57,944 nucleotides of DNA, taken from assembly GCA_903865035.1 (NCBI GenBank), contig CAIPII010000235.1:1-57944 (forward strand), in the 5' to 3' direction. Positions 9,469 to 19,513 of this stretch are shown piece by piece. The notes beneath the pieces were generated by a model. It was not told the origin of the DNA, ran no database searches, and saw only the letters and a list, made by a program, of their open reading frames with translations. A program made the position numbers and the translations under genes. The number at the start of each line of letters is the position of its first letter. Positions within the stretch are counted from its first letter, which is position 1. This DNA comes from an uncultured Burkholderiales bacterium (lineage in GTDB: Bacteria > Pseudomonadota > Gammaproteobacteria > Burkholderiales > Burkholderiaceae_C).

Positions 9469-10311
9469 TCAAAGCCCAAGCACTCGTTCAGCGTTGCCGT
9501 GCATGATCTTCTCCATCACCTCATCTTTGTAACCCAACTCAGCCCACTCTTTGAAAATGCGCTCATAAGGCAAACTTGGATAATCGCTACCGAACATGAT
9601 TTTGTCTTGCAAGCGACCACGAATGTCCACTTTTAAATTTCCTGGGAAGTGCTTAGGAGCCCAACCAGACATTTCCCAATAGACGTTTCCTTTGTGCAGG
9701 GCAACTGCAGTCGTCTCCTCTACCCAAGGCCAACCTGGATGCGCCATGATGATTTTTAAATTTGGAAAATCAGCCGCCAAGTCATCAATATGGGATGGAT
9801 GTGCATGGCGAATCCTTGCACCATTGCCGCCGGGCATTCCTGCCCCCATGCCAGTTGTACCCACATCAATCATGACAGCTGCACCCAGCTCATTGATCAC
9901 CTCAAACAAGTCGTAATGACGCCTGTCGTTTACAGCAAAGTGCTGCATGATTGGGTGAAAATGAAAGCCAACGAAACCCAGCTCTGTCACCGCTTTTTTT
10001 GCTTGCCGAATGGCAATCTCTCCTTTAGCAGGTTCCACCGCACCCCAGCACTGGACAATGCGCTGGGGGTGACGCTTCCACATTCCGTGAATGTACTCGT
10101 TGGTGCAAGGTGGTGTGGCAACAGTGGTCTCAAGGTCTAGAGCCACCAAACAGGCATCTACTCCAGCGCTGGTGAATTCAGCAATGACATCATCCTCAGA
10201 CTTTCCAACCCATTCGCGCTTCCAGTAACGCGCAAGTTCAGCGGGGTAAGGACCTTGTGAGTCGATCCAAGTTTGAGTTCCGGGGTAGCAATGTAGGTCA
10301 ATGATTCGCAT
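9469..10311 (-). CDS. Amidohydrolase family protein (Amidohydro_2 / ACMSD-like TIM barrel)
   Basis: MRIIDLHCYPGTQTW...VGFHFHPIMQHF...LKIIMAHPGWPWVEETTAVALHKGNVYWEMSGWAPKHFP...DKIMFGSDYPSLPYERI. Start set at Met 10311. Confidence 0.85.
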   Translation of the reverse strand: MRIIDLHCYPGTQTWIDSQGPYPAELARYWKREWVGKSEDDVIAEFTSAGVDACLVALDLETTVATPPCTNEYIHGMWKRHPQRIVQCWGAVEPAKGEIAIRQAKKAVTELGFVGFHFHPIMQHFAVNDRRHYDLFEVINELGAAVMIDVGTTGMGAGMPGGNGARIRHAHPSHIDDLAADFPNLKIIMAHPGWPWVEETTAVALHKGNVYWEMSGWAPKHFPGNLKVDIRGRLQDKIMFGSDYPSLPYERIFKEWAELGYKDEVMEKIMHGNAERVLGL

Positions 10312-10358
10312 GTTTGAATAGATGTAATGAGTTTTAAAAATTTGCAAATGGTGAGGGA

Positions 10359-12011
10359 TTAAACCACAGCGCCTTCTGCTTTGAGCTTTTCGGTGATCAA
10401 CTCTCCAAGAGCTTTTTTGGATACCTTTCCAAAGGTTGAGACCGGGAAATCAGGCAAGACCTCTAGTCTTTCGGGCAATTTGAATTTTGCAATTTCTTTG
10501 GTCAAAAGGAAATCCACCAACTCTTTCAAAACCAATGTTTGATTTTTTTTCAAAATCACAAAAGCACACATTTTTTCTCCCATATTTGGATCTGGCATGG
10601 GCACGCAAGCAACGTTTTGAACGCTGGGGTGCATCAATATCAAATTTTCCACTTCCTCAGCACTGATTTTTTCACCGCCACGGTTGATCAAATCTTTTTT
10701 TCGACCCTCAACAACATAGTTACCCGATGGGTGCATGCGCATGAGATCGCCTGATCTGTAAAAACCGTCGGTGGTAAACTGACGTGCGTTGTATTCAGGT
10801 ACCCCGTAGTAGCCTCTTAGCGTATAGGGTCCTCTGACTGTGAGCTCTCCAACCTCACCCATGGGCACTTCTCTGTCTTCTTCGTCCAAGAGTTTGACCT
10901 CATCATCTGGACAAACAGGACGACCGCAGGTCTCCATCTTCACATCGTCTGGGTCGCTGGAGCGCACAAACATCAATGTGCCCTCAGACATGCCAAAATT
11001 TTCCTGAACAAAGACACCTGGGATCAAGGCCTTGGTCTTGAGTCTGACCTCGGGTTGCATGCGCTGGCCACCACTTTGAATGAATTTCAAAGAGGACAAA
11101 TCAAACTCATGGGCGCTGGGATCGTTGATCAAACGGATGAGCAAGGCTGGAACAACCTTCAAATGCGTGACTTTGTGCTTTTGAATCAACGCAAACATCT
11201 CCGCTGGTCTTGTATTGTGATGCACCACCACTTTGGCACCATTGAACATGAAGCCTTGAATTCCTGGGCAAGCCAAAGGCAAATTATGCGCAATGGGCAA
11301 CACGAGCAAGAGCACTGAATCTGAATTGATCTCACACACTTGAGCTGCAACTTTGGAGTTGTAAGCGTAGTCGTTATTGGTGCGAGGAATCAACTTGGGT
11401 ATTCCAGTGGTGCCCCCAGAGAGTTGAAAAATACAAGGGTCAAGGGGATCAATGTGGATATCGTCAAGTACCTTGGGATCCAAAGTGGCGGGTGTGTCGA
11501 TCAATTCTCGAAGCGAATGCTCCCCTTTTTTCGCATTCCCTAAGACGATCTTATAAGCAAGCGATCCATTTTGCTCTTGAACACGATCGATGATGGGAGA
11601 AAATTCAAAGTCACCTGATTTATCTGGATACACACAAGCCGTGGCTCCTGAGAGCTGAACAAACTGATTGATCTCAGCAAAACGATGCGTCACCAAGGCT
11701 GCAATGGGAATTGCTCCAATTTTTTGCAAAGCAAAATACAAAAGTACAAACTCATGACAATTGGGCAATGTGGGAACCACTCGGTCCAGTGGCTTCAATC
11801 CTATGGCAAGCAAATTGAGCGCCAAATTGGTGGTGACTGTATCCATGTCACGATAGGTGAAGGTTTGATCTCCATCCACCAATGCCACACGTTGATCAAA
11901 GGATTGATATACGTGCGAGAACTCGTCTCTGAGGGACTGATCTCTCCAGTACCCTTTCTCGCGATAAAGTTTTACAAAAGACTCTGGAAATGGCACAAAA
12001 CCTGGCAACAT
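10359..12011 (-). CDS. AMP-binding aryl acid ligase, (2,3-dihydroxybenzoyl)adenylate synthase (EntE)-like
   Basis: 550 aa; FVPFPESFVKLYREKGYWRDQSL N-terminus; LSGGTTGIPKLIPRTNNDYAYN; ENFGMSEGTLMF; RSGDLMRMHPSGNYVVEGRKKDLINRGGEKISAEEVE. Confidence 0.88.
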   Translation of the reverse strand: MLPGFVPFPESFVKLYREKGYWRDQSLRDEFSHVYQSFDQRVALVDGDQTFTYRDMDTVTTNLALNLLAIGLKPLDRVVPTLPNCHEFVLLYFALQKIGAIPIAALVTHRFAEINQFVQLSGATACVYPDKSGDFEFSPIIDRVQEQNGSLAYKIVLGNAKKGEHSLRELIDTPATLDPKVLDDIHIDPLDPCIFQLSGGTTGIPKLIPRTNNDYAYNSKVAAQVCEINSDSVLLLVLPIAHNLPLACPGIQGFMFNGAKVVVHHNTRPAEMFALIQKHKVTHLKVVPALLIRLINDPSAHEFDLSSLKFIQSGGQRMQPEVRLKTKALIPGVFVQENFGMSEGTLMFVRSSDPDDVKMETCGRPVCPDDEVKLLDEEDREVPMGEVGELTVRGPYTLRGYYGVPEYNARQFTTDGFYRSGDLMRMHPSGNYVVEGRKKDLINRGGEKISAEEVENLILMHPSVQNVACVPMPDPNMGEKMCAFVILKKNQTLVLKELVDFLLTKEIAKFKLPERLEVLPDFPVSTFGKVSKKALGELITEKLKAEGAVV

Positions 12012-12048
12012 GATTGCTCTCCTTGATTTCTAATTTGAAGTGAATGGC

Positions 12049-12810
12049 TTAGGTGGAACTCGTGAAACCACCATCGATGACAATCACCTCTCCAGTGACA
12101 AAACGATTGGATTCCACCAAACTCATCATGGTCTGGGCCACATCATCGGCTGTTACGCACCTTCTGAGGGGTGTTTGCTTGGCGCGCTTGCCCATTAAAT
12201 CATCGTACTTATCCCCTAACATGCGCTCCATCCACTCCCCCTCCATCCATCCAGGCGCCACCGCATTGACCCTGATGTCGGGACCTAAGTTCCAAGCCAA
12301 GGTCTTGGTCAAGTTGACCACTGCAGCTTTGCTCGCAGCATAGGGCAGTGGCTGGGGACCGGGACGCAAGCCCACAATGCTTGCGGTGTTGACCACACAA
12401 GGATTGGTACCCTTTTTCAATAGCGGAACACTCGCTCTGACCACTTGAAACATGCCTTTGACATTGACCGCAAATGTTCGGTCCCACTCGTCCATGTCCA
12501 AGCTCTCCAAGTCTTTGACCTTCCACTTGGCTGTGGTTCCTGCATTGCTGATGAGCACATCCAAATGACCAAAACCCTCCTCAACTTGCTTGAGCATGGA
12601 GCGAACGCTCGCATCAACGCTCACATCACATTGGATCAACAAGGTTTTTGCACCCAACGCTTGAGCCTGAGCGGCAGTCTCTTGTGCAGCCTTGGCTGAA
12701 GAAGCGTAATTGATGGCCACATCAAACCCCGCCCCTGCAAGCGCCAAGACGGCACTTTTGCCAATTCCAGTTGCTCCACCCGTTACCAACGCTTTTCTTC
12801 TTTCGCTCAT
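12049..12810 (-). CDS. SDR family NAD(P)-dependent oxidoreductase
   Basis: 253 aa; ALVTGGATGIGKS (TGxxxGIG), LDVLISNAG, PYAASKAAVVNLTK (YxxxK), VNAVAPGW. Confidence 0.92.
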   Translation of the reverse strand: MSERRKALVTGGATGIGKSAVLALAGAGFDVAINYASSAKAAQETAAQAQALGAKTLLIQCDVSVDASVRSMLKQVEEGFGHLDVLISNAGTTAKWKVKDLESLDMDEWDRTFAVNVKGMFQVVRASVPLLKKGTNPCVVNTASIVGLRPGPQPLPYAASKAAVVNLTKTLAWNLGPDIRVNAVAPGWMEGEWMERMLGDKYDDLMGKRAKQTPLRRCVTADDVAQTMMSLVESNRFVTGEVIVIDGGFTSST

Positions 12811-13063
12811 GACTCAATCTCCCTATTAGTCAGCCATCCATTAAAAATTCAAATTGCCAGGTAAAAGACTGCAACAACCTCCTCCTTCGCAATTCATCAA
12901 ATCGAAATGTACAGATTTAAAAAGATACTCAAAAGATGGCAAAATATACAAAGTGATACCAAAAAATGATCAATAAACAGATCTTCATTCCCTTAGTTAT
13001 TTGACTAAATAAAATCTAAAAATCATCAAATTAAACTAAAAATAATCAAAATAGATCAAAATC

Positions 13064-13960
13064 ATGAAACTTAACCAATTGCGGGATATGCTGGCCATTG
13101 TCGAGCGTGGAAGTTTGAGGGCAGCGGCAAGACATCTCGACTTGGCTCAACCGGCTCTTACACGAAGCATCAGGTCGCTGGAGAAGGACTTGGGGACGAC
13201 TCTATTTGAAAGAGAGGCCAAAGGCATGGTTCTCACCGCCTCTGGGCAATTGTTTTATCAACGAGCGAAACAAGTTTTGAACGACCTCCGGAGGGCCAAG
13301 GAGGAAATCGAGCAGACTCAAGGCGCACTCAGCGGCACAGTCGTCATGGGTCTATCCATCATGCCCCACCTAGGACTGCTACCCAAGGCACTTCCAAAAT
13401 TCAGGGATCGCTTCTCACAAGTCAAAATCAAAGTCATTGAAGGCCTGTACCCAGCAATCGAGTCAGGCCTGAGAGAAGGTCAGATTGATTTCTACCTTGG
13501 GGCATCCCCCGAAGAGGGCGTGGCTCCAGGTCTACGCAGCGAGGTACTTTTTAAAAACACTCGTAGCGTGATTGCAAGAAAAGGGCATCCGTTGATTCAC
13601 GCCAAACATTTGTCTGAGCTCAGCCTGGCTGAATGGGCCACCACATCGGTGAGTCTGAACGCAGAAAATGATTTGTTGGAACTTTTTAACAAATACAAAT
13701 TGCCTCAACCCAAAGTGATGTTTCAAGCGTCATCAGCGTTGAGCGTGATGATTGCATTGACACACAGCGATCTCATCGCACTGCTGCCCGTTCAGTGGAA
13801 TGATTTTCACTTGACCAAGAACGCGCTGGAAGTGATAGAACTAGAAGAGGTGCTACCTGCGCCAGACATCGTTTTGGTCACGCGAATTGGACTGCCGCTC
13901 ACACCGGGTGCTGAATATTTCTGTGATTTACTCAGACGTGAACTAAGCTCGAGCATTTAA
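13064..13960 (+). CDS. LysR family transcriptional regulator
   Basis: MKLNQLRDMLAIVERGSLRAAARHLDLAQPALTRSIRSLEKDLGTTLFEREAKGMVLTASG: LysR wHTH. Divergent from the 12810-7732 operon. Confidence 0.95.
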   Translation: MKLNQLRDMLAIVERGSLRAAARHLDLAQPALTRSIRSLEKDLGTTLFEREAKGMVLTASGQLFYQRAKQVLNDLRRAKEEIEQTQGALSGTVVMGLSIMPHLGLLPKALPKFRDRFSQVKIKVIEGLYPAIESGLREGQIDFYLGASPEEGVAPGLRSEVLFKNTRSVIARKGHPLIHAKHLSELSLAEWATTSVSLNAENDLLELFNKYKLPQPKVMFQASSALSVMIALTHSDLIALLPVQWNDFHLTKNALEVIELEEVLPAPDIVLVTRIGLPLTPGAEYFCDLLRRELSSSI

Positions 13961-14096
13961 ATTAGCTTTTTCACCTACTGCTAAACTAGCGCTCCCGCTG
14001 CCCAGGCATGGCTTAGAGCTCAACATTCGTCATCGGGCTTAACGTCATCCACCTCCACTTCTTGAGCTACCTCGCATTACTCAAACGGCTTACTGC

Positions 14097-15485
14097 ATGA
14101 ACATCAAAGACACAGATCCAAAAGAGCAAAGACGCCTGAACATCTTGCTTTGGCTCGTGGCTTGCGGATTTTTCATGCAAACCCTTGACGGCACCATTGT
14201 CAACACTGCACTCCCCTCCATGGCGCTTTCACTTCACGAAAGTCCCCTCAAGATGCAATCGGTGGTGGTGATTTATTCCATGGCCATGGCCATGCTGATT
14301 CCTGCCTCGGGCTGGATCAGTGACAGATTTGGAATTCGCCGTGTTTACCTTTGTGCAATTTTCTTCTTTGTTGCGGGATCGGCGCTGTGCGCAGCATCAT
14401 CTAGCCTGACCGATGTCCTACTGGCCAGGGCATTGCAAGGCTTTGGAGGTGCAATGCTATTGCCCGTGGGTAGGCTCAGCATCTTGCGATCATTTCCAAG
14501 GCATCAATTCCTACAAGCCATGAGCTTCATTGCGGTACCAGGCATGATTGGCCCGTTGATCGGCCCAGCTTTGGGTGGGTGGTTGGTGGAAAACGCTTCT
14601 TGGCAGTGGATTTTTTTGATCAATCTCCCTGTGGGCACCATTGGTTTCATTGCAAGCGCGGTTTTCATGAAAGACGAGCTCACCCCATCTTTGAGTAATT
14701 TTGATTGGCTTGGATATGGGCTATTGGCGGTGACCATGGACGCGTTGTGCTTGGCCATTGATGGCAGCTCTAGCCTTGGCCTTGAACCAACCTCCATTTG
14801 GGGACTGAGTCTGCTGGGGTTTTTAAGCCTGAGTGCTTATGTGTATCACGCTTTCAAAAATGCATCCCCCTTGTTCTCGGCAACCCTATTCAAAACATCA
14901 TCCTTGAGTGTTGGCTTACTTGGCAACTTATTCTCCCGACTGGGAGGCGCGAGTTTGCCCTTTTTAGTGCCTCTCATGCTGCAAATCAGCATGGACTTCT
15001 CCCCTCTTGAGGCTGGACTCATGATGCTGCCTGCTGCACTCACAGGCATGCTCATGAAACCGCTCACCACATCCATCATCTCTAGACTAGGTTACAAAAA
15101 AGTTCTTCTCATCAACACCATCTTGGTCTCACTCAGCATGTTCGTGTTCATTTGGGCAACACCCTTTTTGCCAACCTGGATCATCGTCTTGGCACTTGCG
15201 GCTTTCGGCGGTTTGAATTCACTTCAATTCACGGCCATGAACACCCTCACTTTGATCGACCTCAAAAATGACCAAGCCAGCTCAGGAAATGCCTTGTTGG
15301 CCATGGTGCAAATGCTGGCGATGGGTTTGGGTGTCGCAGTAGCAGGAAAACTTTTGAATACTTTTGTTCATTTCAGCCCTGCTGATACCCTACTGGCGTT
15401 TCACTGGACCTTCGCAGTCATGGGAGTCATCACTCTTGCCTCAACACTCATTTACACGCAACTCAAAAGAAATCACGACACTTGA
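14097..15485 (+). CDS. MFS transporter, DHA2 (EmrB/QacA)-like drug/metabolite exporter
   Basis: 462 aa; WLVACGFFMQTLDGTIVNTALPSMALSLHESPLKMQSVVVIYSMAMAMLIPASGWISDRFGIRRVY...RALQGFGGAMLLPVGRLSI. Confidence 0.9.
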   Translation: MNIKDTDPKEQRRLNILLWLVACGFFMQTLDGTIVNTALPSMALSLHESPLKMQSVVVIYSMAMAMLIPASGWISDRFGIRRVYLCAIFFFVAGSALCAASSSLTDVLLARALQGFGGAMLLPVGRLSILRSFPRHQFLQAMSFIAVPGMIGPLIGPALGGWLVENASWQWIFLINLPVGTIGFIASAVFMKDELTPSLSNFDWLGYGLLAVTMDALCLAIDGSSSLGLEPTSIWGLSLLGFLSLSAYVYHAFKNASPLFSATLFKTSSLSVGLLGNLFSRLGGASLPFLVPLMLQISMDFSPLEAGLMMLPAALTGMLMKPLTTSIISRLGYKKVLLINTILVSLSMFVFIWATPFLPTWIIVLALAAFGGLNSLQFTAMNTLTLIDLKNDQASSGNALLAMVQMLAMGLGVAVAGKLLNTFVHFSPADTLLAFHWTFAVMGVITLASTLIYTQLKRNHDT

Positions 15486-15548
15486 GAAGACCCATATCGG
15501 ATAACATTTCCATCTCCAATACCAATTTAAATTTCGCACTTCAAGAAA

Positions 15549-15582
15549 AAGGGTCTGAGACAGTGGCTGTCGTCAGACCCTT
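15549..15582 (-). terminator. Rho-independent terminator downstream of the FAH-family gene
   Basis: AAGGGTCTGAGACAG-TGG-CTGTC(g)TCAGACCCTT: 15-bp stem with one bulge. On the minus strand it is followed by a T-rich tract (TTTTTCTT) just past the stop at 15603. Confidence 0.82.
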
Positions 15583-15602
15583 CAGCGTCAAGATCAAAGG
15601 TC

Positions 15603-16532
15603 TTAATTTGGCGCGTATTTTCCAGTCAACTGAGTCGCTATGACTGGCAGCCCCATTTGCTCTCTCTCAAGCCTAGTCTCCCTGACCCAAGTCCGCTTTA
15701 GATCGTCACGAACATTGATGGCCAAGCGCCCACATCCTTCAACCTCCAACTCTACTTTATCGCCATCTTGAAAGGCGTTGAGCCCACGGTGGTTGGTGCC
15801 AGTGGCCAAAATGTCACCGGGCACCAAATCATGAATTGCGCTCACCCACTCAATACAACGGGGAATCTTATGAGCCATGTCATTGGTATTGAAGTTCTGC
15901 TTCAAAATGCCATTGACCCACAATTGAACTTTGAGTTCTTGAGGATCTTTGATTTCATCGGCTGTCACAATATAGGGACCTATGGGTGCAAAGGTAGCCC
16001 TAGACTTCATTTGATAAAAAACGTTGGTGTCGGGCTTTACACCCCTAGCAGAACCATCGATGAAATTCACATAACCAAACACGTGATTCATTGCATTTGC
16101 AGCACTCACATTGGAGGCGTGTTTGCCAATGACCAAAGCCAACTCAGCCTCGCCTTCGAACACAGTTGCAGCCATATCGGGCAAAACCATGGTCTCGCCA
16201 GGCCCAATCACACAAGTCGAAGACTTGTGAAAGGCGTTGATGGCCGCTGGCTCTTTCTTAGTACCGTCCTCCATGTAGTTGACAGCCATGCAGTCTATGT
16301 TGGTGGGCTTGGGCAATGGCGCACGAATGTGCAATCCAGCATATGGAATTCCATTATTTTTGGCAACATGCTCATCAATGCGAGAGCGAAAATCTTCAAA
16401 ATGCTCGATCAACGAATTGATCAAGTCACCGGGTCCAACGTGAGGAATACCCTGAACAACTTGGGTGACATCAACCACTTGGTCGCCCTTTAAGATACCC
16501 AGCCGATAATCATTGAAATAAAGAATCTTCAC
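15603..16532 (-). CDS. Fumarylacetoacetate hydrolase (FAH) family protein
   Basis: VKILYFNDYRLGILKGDQVVDVTQ...IDCMAVNYMEDG...KSSTCVIGPGETMVLPDMAATVFEGEAELALVIGK...DGSARGV...GDILATGTNHRG. GTG start at 16532 fits an AAAGGA SD. Confidence 0.88.
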   Translation of the reverse strand: MKILYFNDYRLGILKGDQVVDVTQVVQGIPHVGPGDLINSLIEHFEDFRSRIDEHVAKNNGIPYAGLHIRAPLPKPTNIDCMAVNYMEDGTKKEPAAINAFHKSSTCVIGPGETMVLPDMAATVFEGEAELALVIGKHASNVSAANAMNHVFGYVNFIDGSARGVKPDTNVFYQMKSRATFAPIGPYIVTADEIKDPQELKVQLWVNGILKQNFNTNDMAHKIPRCIEWVSAIHDLVPGDILATGTNHRGLNAFQDGDKVELEVEGCGRLAINVRDDLKRTWVRETRLEREQMGLPVIATQLTGKYAPN

Positions 16533-16556
16533 ATTTTTCCTTTGAAACAAAAAAAC

Positions 16557-16575
16557 GTCAATCGTAACGATTGAC
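16557..16575. promoter_or_regulatory. Perfect palindrome in the leader of the FAH-family gene
   Basis: GTCAATCGT-A-ACGATTGAC (9-bp arms), adjacent on the minus strand to a 7-T run upstream of the GTG start at 16532. Confidence 0.5.
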
Positions 16576-16770
16576 CAGTAACTCTAAAAGTAAGCGTTGA
16601 CGCAAAAACCAATTGATCGTAGCCTCTTTTTGATCTGTCGGCTAGCGGGAAATCCATGAAATAAGATGATGCAAAAGGTGCAAGTCAGCCACAATCCATG
16701 TCAATGAACCGAACCAATCACTGACACTAGGGCATATGCTAATCAAGAATTGGAGCAGAGGCTTCCATAA

Positions 16771-17838
16771 TTGAGCCTTTACGACTTGAAAAGCTCGAGA
16801 ATGATATTCGTCTTACAAGCAACCAACTCCACAAAAGAACATACTCAAACATCTTTTTGGCCCCACTTCAAGGGGTCGCTTTGTGCAATGGTAATGACCA
16901 TCGGTGTGACCAGTTGCTTGAGCCAATCGGTTAATGCTCAATCCGATTACCCCAACCGTCCCATTCGATTCGTGGTGAGCTTTGCTCCGGGAAGCAGCAC
17001 GGATATTGTGACTCGCTTGCTCGCGCAGAAATTAACGGAACGTCTGGGTCAACCCATCGTGATTGACATCAAAGCGGGTGCAGGTGGACTGATCGGTAAT
17101 GACTTTGTTGCCAAGTCACCTCCTGATGGATACAACATGGTTTTGCTCACTGGTGGACATCCATCTTCAGTCGCAATGGTGAAAAAACTGCCCTACGATC
17201 CTGTCAAAGATTTTGGCATGGTGAGCACCATCGTGACCTACCCAATGGTGGTCTCTGTGGCCAAGGACTCACCCATCAAATCTATACCTGATCTGATTGC
17301 ACTTGCCAAAAGCCATCCCAATCAAGTGAGCTTCTCTTCGAGCGGCGTTGGCTCACTTCACCATTTGCTGGGTGAGTGGATCAACATCGAAGCTGGCATT
17401 GACATGCTCCACATCCCGTTCAAAGGATCATCGCAATCCATCACCGAACTATTAGGCGGAAGAGTCGATGTCATGGTGGACACGGCTACTTTTACATTTG
17501 GCCAGATCAAAGGCGGAAAGCTTCGTGCACTTGCGGTGTCTTCAGAGAATCGCTCACCCTTTTTCCCTGACGTACCCACTGTGAAAGAGACATTACCTGC
17601 CATAGAGTTCAGCTCTTGGCTAGGCGTAGTGGTCGCACCAGGTACACCTAGACCCATTGTGGACAAACTCAACAAGGAATTGCGGGCCATTGTTGCAACG
17701 GAGGAGATCAAGCAAAAGTTTTCAGAATTCGGCGGCATCCCACTTGCGTCTTCTCCTGAGGAGATGAGAGACAGAATTGAGAGAGAAATTGATCGCTGGA
17801 AAAGAGTGGTTGAGATCAAACACATTGAAAAACAATGA
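16771..17838 (+). CDS. Bug/TctC family substrate-binding protein
   Basis: SDYPNRPIRFVVSFAPGSSTDIVTRLLAQKL...VIDIKAGAGGLIGNDFVAKSPPDGYNM...MLHIPFKGSSQSITELLGGRVDVM. Confidence 0.92.
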   Translation: MSLYDLKSSRMIFVLQATNSTKEHTQTSFWPHFKGSLCAMVMTIGVTSCLSQSVNAQSDYPNRPIRFVVSFAPGSSTDIVTRLLAQKLTERLGQPIVIDIKAGAGGLIGNDFVAKSPPDGYNMVLLTGGHPSSVAMVKKLPYDPVKDFGMVSTIVTYPMVVSVAKDSPIKSIPDLIALAKSHPNQVSFSSSGVGSLHHLLGEWINIEAGIDMLHIPFKGSSQSITELLGGRVDVMVDTATFTFGQIKGGKLRALAVSSENRSPFFPDVPTVKETLPAIEFSSWLGVVVAPGTPRPIVDKLNKELRAIVATEEIKQKFSEFGGIPLASSPEEMRDRIEREIDRWKRVVEIKHIEKQ

Positions 17839-18410
17839 AGCCATTGGAACACTCAAAATCATCGAATATGCAAAAACCCCCTAACGCTCAACTCACTCAC
17901 ATGGGTATCCATTGCAAAAATTTAGATGCAATGATCGATTTCTACACCAATACCCTAGGGCTCGTACTCACTGACCGAGGAGAATATTACATGGGAGGTG
18001 AGATCGCCTTTCTTTCGCGCTCACCAAACGAACACCATCAAATGGTCCTTGCATCTGGTCGATTGGAATCAACGGAGCCCTCACCGATCAATCAAATTTC
18101 ATTTCGTGTAGATGGACTTGAAGATCTGATCACTTACCACAAGCAACTATTGACGAAGAACATACCCATCCAAAGAACCATCACACATGGAAACGCTTGG
18201 AGCATTTACTTCTTTGATCCTGAACAAAACAGAATCGAACTCTACACACCCTCCCCCTGGTATGTTGAACAGCCATTTGGCATTCCAATCGATCTGACAG
18301 AAACCATCGAAAACATTCTCAAAGTGACGCAAGACTTCATCAAGGACAACCCCAGTTTGACTTCACAAAGTGAATGGTCACAGGGATTGAAAGCAAAGAT
18401 ATTCAATTGA
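17835..18410 (+). CDS. VOC family protein (glyoxalase/extradiol dioxygenase-like fold)
   Basis: LTHMGIHCKNLDAMIDFYTNTLGLVLTDRG...NQISFRVDGLEDLITYHKQL...NAWSIYFFDPEQNRIELYTPSPWYV. ATGA overlap with the upstream Bug gene. Confidence 0.88.
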   Translation: MKPLEHSKSSNMQKPPNAQLTHMGIHCKNLDAMIDFYTNTLGLVLTDRGEYYMGGEIAFLSRSPNEHHQMVLASGRLESTEPSPINQISFRVDGLEDLITYHKQLLTKNIPIQRTITHGNAWSIYFFDPEQNRIELYTPSPWYVEQPFGIPIDLTETIENILKVTQDFIKDNPSLTSQSEWSQGLKAKIFN

Positions 18411-18429
18411 CTCAAAGCAGGCATCTCCA

Positions 18430-19422
18430 ATGAAACTCATGACCACCATTACGCGTATTCGCCTTTATCCTTTTTTAGCCATGCTGTCACTGGGACTGAC
18501 ACTCTCTTTACCCTCTAGAGCTCAAGAGTTTCCAAGTAAACCTATCAAAATTGTGGTTGGGCAAGGTGCCGGTGGTGGAATAGACACATTGACTCGTGTG
18601 GTTGCGCAAAAATTATCAGATCACATGGGGCAACCTGTGGTGATTGAAAACAAAGTGGGTGCTGGTGGAATCATCGGGACAGAATTTGTAGCCAAGTCGC
18701 CTTCAGACGGCTACACCCTTCTCATGGCGCCAAGCGGAAATATGGTTTTCACACCCATTCTCATGCCTAAACTGCGTTACAACCCCATCAAAGACTTCAC
18801 ACCAGTCTCATTGGTGGCAACCTTCCCACTTGTTTTATTGGTCAATTCAAAACTGCCCATCTATAACGTCTCAGATTTGATCAACTACATGAAAGCAAAT
18901 CCGAGCAAGTCAAATTACGGTGGGTCTGGCCCAGCTTTTCAATTCTCCAGTGAACTCTTCAAACTCAAGACAAACACCCCAGCAGAATTCATACAATACA
19001 AAAGCACCAGCGAATCAATCACCGCTTTGATGGCGGGTGATTTACTGTTTTGCATGGCTGATACTGGACCCGCCATCCCCGCCATCACTTCTGCACAAGT
19101 CAGGGCGCTTGCAGTCACATCACCCAACCGAATTTCTTCACTACCCAACGTACCCACAATGTCTGAGGTAGGACTGCCGCAAGTTGAATTTAAATTGTGG
19201 TCTGGTTTGTTTGCTCCTATTGGCACCCCAGTTGCAGTGATCAAAAAACTTGAGGCAGAAGTCGCGAGGGTTACGAAAATGCCCGAGGTGATCGCTTTGC
19301 TGAACAACAATAACGTTCAAGCCGCTTCAAGCACATCTGAAGAGTTAGGTCACTTGCTTGCCCAAGATCTTCAACGCTGGGGACAGGTTCAAGAAACGGC
19401 AAAAATAAGCATCCAACCATAA
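18430..19422 (+). CDS. Bug/TctC family substrate-binding protein
   Basis: FPSKPIKIVVGQGAGGGIDTLTRVVAQKLSDHMGQPVVIENKVGAGGIIGTEFVAKSPSDGYTLLMA. Confidence 0.93.
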   Translation: MKLMTTITRIRLYPFLAMLSLGLTLSLPSRAQEFPSKPIKIVVGQGAGGGIDTLTRVVAQKLSDHMGQPVVIENKVGAGGIIGTEFVAKSPSDGYTLLMAPSGNMVFTPILMPKLRYNPIKDFTPVSLVATFPLVLLVNSKLPIYNVSDLINYMKANPSKSNYGGSGPAFQFSSELFKLKTNTPAEFIQYKSTSESITALMAGDLLFCMADTGPAIPAITSAQVRALAVTSPNRISSLPNVPTMSEVGLPQVEFKLWSGLFAPIGTPVAVIKKLEAEVARVTKMPEVIALLNNNNVQAASSTSEELGHLLAQDLQRWGQVQETAKISIQP

Positions 19423-19513
19423 AAAAAACAAATAACAGTTATTTTTTAACATGGATTAATTTTTGTCCAAGCTCTAGCATCAAGGCTTTCAATAGCCTTG
19501 GAAGCAAAGCCAC

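Noticed and set aside
15768-16493. 241-aa ORF on + strand
   Set aside because: Fully antisense to the clear FAH-family CDS; composition looks like a shadow ORF with no recognisable domain.
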